Origin: Haberlea rhodopensis
Taxonomy: Eukaryota > Streptophyta > Magnoliopsida > Lamiales > Gesneriaceae
NCBI GenBank assembly: GCA_907163345.1
Contig: CAJQUN010000043.1
Coordinates: 1,240,001 to 1,304,000, forward strand
Direction: 5' to 3'
Length of the DNA: 64,000 nt
Shown piece by piece: positions 11,560 to 22,114 of this stretch. Position numbers and translations under genes: made by a program. The notes under the pieces were generated by a model. That model was not told the DNA's origin and ran no database searches. It was given only the letters and a program-made list of their open reading frames with translations. Every line of letters starts with the position of its first letter. The stretch's first letter is position 1.

Positions 11560-11710
11560 GCTCGATCGATCCGAAAATATTTTCGATCGATCGAGCATGG
11601 TAGAAAGTGTTTTGTGGCGTTGGAACAGTGCACCGATCGATCGGTATTTTGACCGATCGATCGGAAGGCGGTTCTCGATCGATCGAGATGAAATTTCGAT
11701 CGATCGAGAT
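11560..11710. repeat. GATCGATCG palindrome array, D LTR
   Basis: Six units. The first two form a 37-bp near-perfect inverted repeat at 11560-11596 (one extra C in the left arm, centre GAAAATATTTTC). The rest include ACCGATCGATCGGT, CCGATCGATCGG and CTCGATCGATCGAG. Three flank types coexist in one array, and within a unit the two flanks always stay complementary. Confidence 0.88.
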
Positions 11711-12020
11711 GGCCAGTGTGTTGGTGCCCCTTTTGTGGTTTCTTGGCTCTTTTTGGGTGTCTTGCATGCTTCGCCTCGGGTTATTTTAAAAGGTTACATT
11801 GTCAAGGATTGACTATATTTTTGGGGTATTATGCATGCTTAGCCGGGAACTTTTATAATTCGGTTATCGTCATGGATTGACGATAAGATTTGGTGTTGTG
11901 ATCGTACTAGGGCACGTGATTGCATGCCTATGTTTAATTGTGAAATATTTATGTGTTTTAGCACATGTTTCTCGGGGCATGGAACTCAAGCCAGGCTTGA
12001 CATGGACTACGGAATTCTAA

Positions 12021-12040
12021 GGTACGTAGGACGTACGAGC
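12021..12040 (+). promoter_or_regulatory. GTACGT hairpin / putative splice donor, D LTR
   Basis: GGTACGTAGGACGTACGAGC: a perfect 6-bp stem GTACGT/ACGTAC over an AGG loop. Preceded by AA, giving the donor-like AAG|GTACGTA. Confidence 0.55.
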
Positions 12041-12284
12041 ATAGCCTATCATAGTATTGCAACTGTAAAATGCATGGTGTATGATAATTGTATTAAAAGG
12101 ATATTGGAACATATGGTGTGTGGTGATTACATTATATGGTCATGGAAATATGTGGCATGTGGTAATTGCGTCGGATAAGTATTGAAATGCATGGTGCATG
12201 ACATTTGCTATAAATGGATAACGATATGCATGGTAAATGGTAATTGTGTCAATGGTTGCACATTGGGAACCATACGGTGCCGCT

Positions 12285-12400
12285 TTTGAGCCAGCAATGA
12301 TTTGGGATGCTGTCGTCGTTGAGCGACCATCGGTTATGACGCCGCTAGTGTTGAGCGTGCGCGGGGTTTATAATGCCGCTATTGTGGAGCGAGCAATAAA
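12285..12400 (+). promoter_or_regulatory. AGCG/CGCT mini-hairpin array, D LTR
   Basis: Repeated pairs such as CGCTAGTGTTGAGCG and CGCTATTGTGGAGCG, each a 4-bp stem CGCT/AGCG with a 7-base loop, spaced 20-40 bp apart. Related arrays: A 1510-1710 and 8370-8565, F 13810-13895, E 15925-15985 and 21920-21985, F' 31695-31850, B 48030-48180. Confidence 0.5.
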
Positions 12401-12685
12401 ATAGGAACATGGAATCATTGAACCGATTTATGTGATATTTATGGTCTTTTATATAATGATTTTACCCTATTGATTGTGGAACTGGCGTAACAGGACGATA
12501 TTAGTTAATCTATGTGGCGATTAACTGGCTTTGGGAATTTGATGAGTTTGGTTATTTTGAGAACAGGGACAATACAGGGGATCCCGGATGAGGGTGTTAC
12601 TATCCAGGGAGTATCATTTAAATTATGGCATTTACATTCTGTAAATTATGAATTGCAATATTATGGTTATTGGATTGGTGGCATT

Positions 12686-12727
12686 GGTATGCTCACCCCG
12701 TGTGGGGGCTGTCTCTGCTGGGGCAGG
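12686..12727 (+). promoter_or_regulatory. CCCC-GTGT-GGGG double-hairpin box, D LTR
   Basis: GGTATGCTCACCCCGTGTGG followed by GGGCTGTCTCTGCTGGGGCA. CCCC/GGGG can pair over GTGT. In E the second half is CTGTCTCTGTTGGGACAG, which can form a 5-bp stem CTGTC/GACAG. It is the best-conserved non-coding block between LTR families here. Confidence 0.6.
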
Positions 12728-14231
12728 TAACACAGGTGTAACGGTAGCTTGGGAGTCGAGCTCGGGCTGTTGATAGAGGTACTTCCAGGATCGAGGTACC
12801 AGAACTGGTTGAATACGTACACAGATCCAGTGTTGAGATCGAGCTGTGCTTGGAAGGTGCTACCAGGATTGAAGTACCAGTAACGGTATCCGGTAGAGTG
12901 TTTTATACATCAGATACACGCTTATCCATTGGGTACTCTTATGTGAGTACATTTTACGTGTATATGGAATGTATAAATGGGCTACGGCTTCTCTATGTTC
13001 ATTATGGTTGCATGCAATTAATTATGGAATTGCTAAAAGAACTAAGAGCATGTTAGTGTATTATGTGAGTGCATGTTATATGAATAATCTTGGTTGGGGA
13101 ATCTGAATATTATGTGAATTGAATGCAAGAAATTTTCTGGGTAGCATTCGGTGTTGCACTTGCACATGGTTTTCCCCATGATGGTATGATTATATGCACT
13201 AATGGTATGGCTTAATACACTAATAACGGGTTAAGGGCACGGGGGTCCTTACATAATTAACTGCATGCAACCATATATGAAAAGAGAACTCTAGCAACAT
13301 TTATACAAACCATATACACATATAGTAGTGCTAACATGCGAGCATCGAAGGTGTGAATGTGTATCTAATGTATAAGCACCCTACTCAATGCCAATACTGG
13401 TACCTCGGCCCTGGAAACACCTCCAATCAACATCTCGAACTCAACTCCGGAGCCACTGTTGTCCTGTTCCACATGCCCCAACAGAGACAACCCTCGCACG
13501 GGGTGAGCATACCAATACCACCATCTCAATAACAGTATTACCACAATTCATAATTTACAGAATATAAAACTGTAAATGTAAAAGATACTCCATGTATAGT
13601 ATCGTTATCACATGGGATTCCCTGTGCTGTTCATGTTCTCACAATAACCAAAACCATCATATTCTCAAAATGAGTTAATCACCACATTGATTAACTATGC
13701 CAACTTTACCATGTCAATTCCATAATCGAATATGATGAAATCATTACACTAATGCTTAAGAAAACATATACAACTCAATTAATGATTTCGCATTATCCCC
13801 ACACCCTGTTCCATCGCTCGCTCAACAGCGGCGGTATCACAATCCAATGCTCGCTCAACAGCGACATCATTACTCATTGCTCGCTCAACAGCGGCACCAC
13901 ATAATCCTCAATGCACATCAAATTGATTGCATTAATAATATATTATTCATGCACATTACAATAATATATATATATATACCATGCTCATACGTTATATGTA
14001 CCTTATGATCCAATAGCAAGAGCCAAACCTGCCTTTGCCCCGAGATCCGTGAATGAATTGCTAAATACGGTTAATAACTCACAATTAATTACGTGCACCC
14101 AACACATACCCAAGCTCGCATATAACCTACACAAACATCATTAACCATGATGATTAACCATTTAAAAGACTTGGTCGAAGCACACATCGATTCCACAACA
14201 AGCCAATATTTTTCCAAAAAAAAACCTGGCC

Positions 14232-14430
14232 TCTCAATCGATCGGCCAAAGGCTCTCGATCGATCGAGAGCCACAGAAAATTGTCCACCAAAATCATCTT
14301 CGCTCGATCGATCGAGCAGATTGCTCGATCTATCGCCCGACCTTCTCGATCGATCGGCTACTTTGCTCGATCTATCGAGCACACTGTTTATCGTCGTCAA
14401 ATTTACCAACATCGCGCGATCGATCCGCGA
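14232..14430. repeat. GATCGATCG palindrome array, F LTR
   Basis: About seven units, mostly CTCGATCGATCGAG type, several decayed to CTCGATCTATCG. The unit at 14251-14272 extends to a perfect 22-bp palindrome with GGCTCT on one side and AGAGCC on the other. The sister LTR F' uses ACCGATCGATCGGT instead. Confidence 0.85.
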
Positions 14431-15011
14431 GCTCGGAAATAGCTTGAAAATGGCGTTTTTCAAGCCAAAGCCTCCAGAATAATAAACCCAACATATAAAA
14501 CACCAACAATCCTCAACAAAAACACCCTAAATACCCTTTAAACATACCAACCCAAAAATCTTTAAAATCCAAAAACTTAAACCCAACCCAATCCTTAACC
14601 AAAAACAATAAAATCATTACCAAATCGAAGATAGTAACGAGGGGAAAAAGTTACCAAATTATTGGGTCGAGATTCCAGCTCCAACATCGAGCCCGTCGAT
14701 TTTCCTCGAAGGGAGAAAAGAGAGGGTAAAAAGGGAAAGGGGGAGGGAGGCGTGGAGTGAGGGAGAGAGGGGAGAGGAAAATTGACTGAACACCGAGTCC
14801 ACTTGGCAAATATATACTACCCAGGCTCCAAAAACCCGCGTCTCAAATACTCGCACCCTGACTCAATCATCTTTTTTCAATAATTATCTCCCACTCAATA
14901 TTTTCATTACCAACCTCAATCCAAAATTCCCTATACTCCAGATCCCACTAATACACAATTCCAAGGTTTATCACAACAATAAGAATAACATCTCAATCCT
15001 TGGATCCAACA

Positions 15012-15016
15012 ACCCC
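15012..15016. repeat. Target site duplication of element E, left copy (ACCCC)
   Basis: ACCCC before the TGTAAGG start of E; repeated exactly at 23473-23477 after its last CA. It proves that E is a single insertion into F. Confidence 0.9.
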
Positions 15017-17464
15017 TGTAAGGAGCCCGTGCCCATACTTGCTTAGTGTATTAATCATCACATAAGTGTTGCATGCTTTCATTGTATATAAGGGGAAAAC
15101 ACATATAACCTTGCCTAGCATAGCAATAAGAAAATTCGTTTAGACATTTCTTTTCATATTGTCTAGTTTTCCCCAATCTTAACCATTTATAAAGCATGCA
15201 TCCTTACAATACACCCAAGTGCTCTCATATCATTTAGCAATTCTAATACCAATTGCATGCAACATAAAATGAAAGAGAGAAAGGCTCATGCCTTTATATA
15301 CAAACCATATACATGTATAATCGTGCTCACATGCGAGCATCATGAATGTATATATCCTTCAGGTGTATATAAAGTACCCTATACGATACCGTGCTCCATC
15401 AGGCCCTGGTACCTCAATCTTAGAAGTGTCTCCTATCAACAGCTCGAGCTCATCTCCAAGCCATCGATGTACCTGTTCCACCTGTCCCAACAGAGACAGC
15501 CCCCACACGGGGTGAGCATACCAATTCCACCATCCATAATCATAATAACATAATACATAGTTTACAAAATGTAAATTTTGCGGAATATATGTGACATTTC
15601 CTGGATGGCATCATCCTCATCCGGGCTTACCCTGTAATATCCCTGTTCTCAAAACAGACAAACTCATCAAATCTCAAATATCCATTTAATCATTAGATTG
15701 ATTAACCATTGCCAATTTCAAATTAACAACATTTCATAACATCTTTCTTTATCTAGCAATTATCATAATTCTAGATATCATATTGAGATTCCTTAACTTT
15801 CGATACCAGTTAATCACTTCTCTGATTAACTACGTCTCTGTTCCTATTCATTACCAATAGGGATTAAAATACAGATATCCTAGATATCTAATCAAATGCC
15901 ACATTTTCCTTTCTTACTTCAAAATAGCGTCGTACTAACGGTGTTCGCTCTGTAGCGATCACACCCCATCATTTGCTCGCTTCATAGCGGCACCATGCAT
16001 TTCACCATGTGAATCAAAATAACGTGACCAAGTCCCGGTGCCATCATAGTAAAACATTTCATGTATGTTAAATCATGCATCATACTTGTAAAACATCATT
16101 TAAGCTATGCTCGTACGCTAAACGTACCTTAAATCTTCGTAGTCCAAGCCAAACCTTGCTTGAGTTCCATGCCTCGAGAAACATGTGCTAAAACACATAA
16201 AGGACTCATAATTAACAAATGCATGCATTTACGTGCCCAAGCACGTTCACAACATACAACCATATCGTCAATCCTTGACGAGTACTTAAAATAAAAGCCC
16301 CTCGGCTAAGCATGCATAATACCCAAAAATATTTCATTTAAGAAGTTTGGCTAATAGTCGAAATCAATCGAGGATTACCATTTTATTCAAATTTGGCTCC
16401 AACCATTCACTTTTAAAAGCCTAGCATTCCTATTGGAATGTACACATTGCCCGGAAACGGCCCACTTAAACCTCGATTCCAAAATCCCGACATTTTCCAA
16501 CATTTTGAAAAAAAACCACAACATGAGTCGGCGATCGATCGCCCACCTCCAGTAGGCAACCAGCGCCTCGAGGCGATCGATCGCCCATCAACGCGATCGA
16601 TCGCTAACCAGCTCGCGATCGATCGCCTAAGCCATGCGATCGATCGCCTGCACTGTTCATCGTCTTCGAAGATTTGAGCAGCTCGTCGCGATCAATCGCC
16701 TCTCCTTGGAGATCGATCGCCACCTGCAATTTTTCGGAAAACTCGAGTTTCCATGGTGTTTTTGACACCCAAACTCAAATCCAACACCCATACATCCTCC
16801 ACATCTCAAATACACCATTTAAAACCAATAAAAGTCCCAAAAACTCAACATTTGACTTTTAACCAAATAATCCCCAAACTTCATAACCGATATAAAACCC
16901 AACCAAACTCAACGATACAACTACCAAAACGAAGACAAAGGCGAGAGGAAGATGAATACCTGATCATCTTCGAGAAAATCGGCTCCTAACACGAGCTTCC
17001 GGCCACTTTGGTTGAAGGGGAAAAGAGGGGAAGGGTTAGGGGTTAATCGGGGAGAGAGAAAGGGGAGAGAAGGCAATGAGAGGGATGATTCCGGACAAAA
17101 TGACGGAATCTCGAGTCCATCTGGTATATATAGCAAAAATGCTCCGAAATACCAATACTCCCACCAATACGTCATGATTCATTAAAAATCATCTGTTTTC
17201 AAAAACTCTCTCTCTAACATCAAGCCCCCATACTAGCCCCGGTATCAGGCACCCCGGGCCCCGAGTGCCACCAAAAACCCAACTCATAGGTTTTTCATTG
17301 AAATGAGAATATAATCTAAACCTTTGGATCCAACGATCCCAAATACCGGATTTAAAATCCAATTGGTGACCCAGCACCGCAATTAACTCATAATTGCTAC
17401 GATGATAATCCATTGAGGGTTATTAATACTCCGGGATTAACACCAATAATCCCAGGACATCACA
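15017..17464 (-). repeat. Element E 3' LTR (left copy)
   Basis: TGTAAGG...GACATCACA, next to PPT-like ATTATTCCCCACTAAT (plus strand) at 17465-17480. It contains a box at 15481-15523, AGCG hairpins 15925-15985, a GTACG hairpin 16109-16128, a palindrome array 16530-16721 with seven units, and TATATATA 17125-17132 on the minus strand. Confidence 0.92.
16530..16721. repeat. GATCGATCG palindrome array, E 3' LTR
   Basis: Seven units, mainly GGCGATCGATCGCC or GCGATCGATCGC. The partner LTR has eight, because an extra unit with its spacer sits at 22530-22549. Confidence 0.9.
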
Positions 17465-20400
17465 ATTATTCCCCACTAATAAAATTCCGTCCTCCAAATT
17501 TGCACCGGTGTACTCTCGTAACACCAAGGCTACATAAACAACATGAAGCCGCAACATTGATTCTTGACCATATCAGAATCGCATTATCAACGCGAGTATA
17601 CTAAACCTCGTCCCAAGCTCTGAAACAGAGCAACCCTTCAAAATCAACATATCACCCAAGAGGCAACAACATACCTTGATATGGGTCATCCCAACAGTCA
17701 GTCTACTATGACTGCAAATCAACCAAAACGTACGACTGTGAATCGAACAGTTACCTTAGTTCTGACATAGCTATCATGAACGCATCATGAATGACACCTC
17801 AACCGTGAGAACGTTGACCTCGTGTCAAACTCTGGAGTGGAATAGACTTCCAAATCCATCATAACTTCAAAGAGCGTCAGCACAACTCAACGCTAACCAT
17901 CCAGAAGCAGCCAGTCAACTGTAACTGCTAGGGTTGAATCATCCCTGATTATAACATAGACATCATTCAATGACATCTTCAACATTTAACTTACGGTGTC
18001 TAACATACATCGTTACAAGGGAAACCCTTAGTATACCACAATATACACATACTAAATCTGGTTCCCGCTTTCCAAAACCGTCTCCAGTAAAGGGGCAGTT
18101 GCATCATTTGCAACTCGAATCGGGCAACTCACGGCCACCAATCCACAAAAAAAAACACATCTCACAAGATGTCCACATCCGGATGTCTGAAGAATCACAT
18201 CCTGATCAAAATAAACAATTGAGATTCCACATAGTCTCAAATTCCGTAAGGGCATGCAATGCACCAATTGCATTCTCAACACTTGTGTCGACAGTGGCAC
18301 CTACAAATCCGAATTCCGGCAATCCCTTGTTTACCCTAGGATTTAACAATCCCACACTAGGGCGGCTATTGAACAACTCGAAGGAAAAGATACCAACGAG
18401 GAGATACCTTAACCCACACTAAACACTTCCTCCTCAAAGGGAGTTAACAAAAGTTCACGATCATTCCTCGGAATGCATCGTGCCCTTGAGAGTACCAGAC
18501 TCAAAATACCACAATCTCTCAATAGAGATTTAATCATTCGAGCATACCGACCCGTTGCTCGACAAAATCAAATGCCAGCATCCGTATACTCACTTGTATA
18601 CTTGCCTAAGCACTAATATTACATGCATACTCAGTGCACCTTGCTCGGGTATCTACATCATACCCTTAAGCCTCAAAACACAACCGTCAATTCCGAGTCA
18701 TTCCCACCCAGTGGAGAATGGTGATCGACGATCAACAACTCGCAGTGTGATTCCAAAATCAACACCACGTGGACCATCCCATCAAATCTCCCAAAGCTTT
18801 GTAGTAGGTATACCAATACCTTCGTCCCCACAAGGAACATGTCATGTACTCATGGCTCACCAACCTCGAATCACCGTCAGAAACATGAATACATCTATAC
18901 CCGAATGTATCCCGGAACCGATAGACACATAACCGGTTCAGAATAGTGCAACCTTGCCACTATTATCAAAACAAGAACTCGTATACGCCACGTATACTCA
19001 TTCCAAGGATGCTCTGTACTAATACCATAGCACTCCACAAACCCGAGCATCCACCTAGAGACGTCTCCTCATGCGTCTCACTGGAACATGAAGCGATTAC
19101 TTAGTTCAACATTAGTCATGCTCATTACGGCTGATCCACAATCAACCCTCAATCATCATCAACTGTCCCCAAAACAGTAAATATCACATCTCATTAAGAG
19201 ATTCAAGCAATGAAGTGGTACCACATTACTTACTATATACCTCAATTCGATCACGTCTCCCCATGCATCCCAACGCATGGATTCCCAAATCGAGTCAACG
19301 ATATCCTGATGACTCTCTTGTTGGTACCCCCAACAAACAATCAAAAACGTTCACACAAACGCATTATTTATCTAAACAATATTTACAAGTCTACATAATA
19401 ACTTTCACCAAATTACTGTCATCCCTCGACAGTACAAGTCAACACATGACATCCATACAACATTGTCAACTCATGACAATACATATCAAGATACATGATA
19501 TCTAAAATAACACCAACTAGATAATAAGATATCATAACTCATTGCTAAATAAAATGACAACATACCTGTCTCCGTCGTCCAATAGCAATACGTAATCCGT
19601 ACCTGTCGCTCGACGGCGGCATAATCCATCGCTATAAAATCGACAGCATGATACCTCGTCATATAGTCAGCGGCATGAAACCTCTCTATACATCTGAGCA
19701 TGAATCATCATCAACATAGTAGCGGAAAGAGGCATCGCTATCAACATATCCGGCTACATGAACCGTCGCCAATCATCATAGAAGAGTGTATCATCATATA
19801 CATATGCCCAAGGGCATGAATCATCGTCAATCGACACAGCGGAATGCCTCATCGCTATAGATGTGTCTGGCGGCATGAATCATCGCCCATCATCATAGAA
19901 AAGGTACATAAATAAATAAATGCATGAATCTTAGTTAAGTATACTTCCTGGTTAAACACATTAACCCACTTTTGTTGTCCCTGTTTCAAATATTCATGCA
20001 CGTAATCATTAGATCTTAACGTAATTGATTAACATCATAGCATCATATGGTATCTTACCACATCGTAAACATCATAACGTCATATGGCATCTTTCCATAT
20101 CGTAACATCATAACATCTTATGGCATCTTACCATATTATAAACATCATAACATTATATGGCATCTTACCACATCATAAACATCGTATGGCCTCTTACCAT
20201 ATGGGCATCTTACCCTGTGGCATCTTACCATATCATAAACATCGTATGGCATCTTACCATATGGGCATCTTACCCTGTGGCATCTTACCACATCATAAAC
20301 ATCGTATGACCTCTTACCATATGGGCATCTTACCCTATGGCATCTTACCACATCATAAACATCGTATGGCATCTTACCATATGGGCATCTTACCCTGTGG

Positions 20401-20983
20401 CATCTTACCACATCATAAACATCGTATGGCATCTTACCATATGGTCATCTTACCCTGTGGCATCTTACCACATCATAAACATCGTATGGCATCTTACCAT
20501 ATGGGCATCTTACCACATCATAAACATCGTATGGCATCTTACCATATGGGCATCTTACCCTATGGTATCTTACCACATCATAAACATCGTATGGCATCTT
20601 ACCATATTTCCTGTGACCTGCAACCATCATGTTAGCAACAATATCCATATATGCTATGCATCAAACATTCAATACATATATGCAACCACTTGCAAGTCAA
20701 TACGTATATCAAATACATGTTACCTCGGAAATATCCCTTTACCTGACTTTCTTACAAAATCAGATTCCTTGGCACATAACATACGGAGTGCCAGACATTA
20801 CTGTTAATGCCATCCTATCGCGTTGCACACGATTCCTGCAACCACAACGGTTAGCAACACCACTTTTCATATCATAAAAGCACATAAACAACTAGTTGTG
20901 TCATACACCATTAATGCCATCATGCATAAATATGTGCTATCAATAACTTCCTAGGCCCTTAACAGCCCCAAAGAGCAACCACT
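17465..20983 (-). other. Element E internal region (non-coding)
   Basis: About 3.5 kb between PPT and PBS. Short ORFs exist but none shows a gag zinc knuckle, DTG protease, RT, RNase H or integrase motif. It is homologous to D's internal DNA (1-947 and 9880-10802). It contains the tandem repeat at about 20160-20600. A putative leader acceptor lies at 20836-20858. Confidence 0.75.
20160..20600. repeat. 60-bp tandem repeat in element E
   Basis: Six near-identical 60-bp units from 20161 to 20520, then shortened units to about 20600. Each is built from a shorter motif of about 20 bp (CATCTTACCATATGG and variants, CATCATAAACATCG). Because 60 is a multiple of three, ORFs stay open on both strands; the resulting repetitive peptides are artefacts. 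A looser form of the same motif extends upstream to about 20030. Confidence 0.93.
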
Positions 20984-22114
20984 GCTCTGATACCACTAAT
21001 GTAAGGACCTCGTGCCCTTACTACTTGCTTAGTGTATTAATCATCACATAAGTGTTGCATGCTTTCATTGTATATAAGGGGAAAACACATATAACCTTGC
21101 CTAGCATAGCAATAAGAAAATTCCTTTAGATATTTCTTTTCATATTGTCTAGTTTTCCCCAATCTTAACCATTTATAAAGCATGCATCCTTATAATACAC
21201 CCAAGTGCTCTCATATCATTTAGCAATTCTAATACCAATTGCATGCAACATAAAATGAAATAGAGAAAGGCTCATGCCTTTATATACAAACCATATACAT
21301 GTATAATCGTGCTCACATGCGAGAATCATGAATGTATATATCCTTCAGGTGTATATAAAGTACCCTATACGATACCGTGCTCCATCAGGCCCTGGTACCT
21401 CAATCCTAGAAGTGTCTCCTATCAACAGCTCGAGCTCATCTCCAAGCCATCGATGTACCGGTTCCACCTGTCCCAACAGAGACAGCCCCCACACGGGGTG
21501 AGCATACCAATTCCACCATCCATAATCATAATAACATAATACATGGTTTACAAAATGTAAATTTTGTGGAATATATGTGACACTTCCTGGATGGCATCAT
21601 CCTCATCCGGGATTACCATGTAATATCCCTGTTCTCAAAACAGACAAACTCATCAAATCTCAAATATCCAGTTAATCATTAGATTGATTAACCATTGCCA
21701 ATTTCAAATTAACAACATTTCATAACATCTTTCTTTATCTAGCAATTATCATAATTCTAGATATCATATTGAGATTTCCTAAACTTCCGATACCAGTTAA
21801 TCACTTCTCTGATTAACTACATCTCTGTTCCTATTCATTACCAATAGGGAATAAAATACAGATATCCTAGATATCTAATCAAATGCCACATTTTCCTTTC
21901 TTACTTCAAAGTAGCGTCGTACTAACGGTGTTCGCTCCGTAGCGACCACACCCCATCATTTGCTCGCTTCATAGCGGCACCATGCATTTCACCATGTGAA
22001 TCAAAATAACGTGACCAAGTCCCGGTGCCATCATAGTAAAACATTTCATGTATGTTAAATCATGCATCATACTTGTAAAACATCATTTAAGCTATGCTCG
22101 TACGCTAAACGTAC
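20836..22114 (-). other. Putative leader intron of element E
   Basis: Inferred. Donor TTTAAG|GTACGTTTAGCG in the 5' LTR; acceptor GCTAACCGTTGTGGTTGCAG| about 150 bp past the PBS, with a CTAAC branch-like motif. Length would be 1279 nt. The acceptor resembles that of B (GTTAACTCTTGTGTTGCAG), although E encodes no protein. Confidence 0.4.
20984..20995 (-). promoter_or_regulatory. Element E primer binding site (tRNA-iMet)
   Basis: Minus strand TGGTATCAGAGC, four bases inside the 5' LTR, identical to those of A and B. Confidence 0.92.

Larger units (their letters stand above)
10803..13253 (+). repeat. Element D 3' LTR
   Basis: 2451 bp, TGTGATGTCC...GGTCCTTACA, starting right after the PPT and so the 3' LTR of a plus-strand element. 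It holds a TATA box at 11134, the palindrome array 11560-11710, a GTACGT hairpin 12021-12040, AGCG/CGCT hairpins 12285-12400 and the CCCCGTGTGGGG box 12686-12727. It is closely related to E's LTRs. The bases after it (TAATT) would be one TSD copy; the other lies outside the window. Confidence 0.88.
13254..15016 (-). repeat. Family F LTR, first segment (interrupted by D and E)
   Basis: Homologous to solo LTR F' from its position 31148 onward (shared CATGCAACCATATATGAAAA and much more). So F lacks about 207 bp on its left, which should lie left of D, outside the window. It has a GTACAT hairpin at 13983-14004, AGCG hairpins 13810-13895, a box near 13473-13514, the palindrome array 14232-14430, and a TATA-like TATATA near 14811. 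The segment stops at TSD ACCCC, where E was inserted. Whether F is a solo LTR or one end of a full element cannot be decided from this window. Confidence 0.82.

Noticed and set aside
20160..20600. CRISPR-like array
   Set aside because: Contiguous tandem repeat without unique spacers, in a eukaryotic retrotransposon.
20120..20635. 171-codon ORF with repeated HHKHRMASYH motifs, and antisense partners
   Set aside because: A by-product of a 60-bp tandem repeat whose unit is divisible by three; open on both strands.
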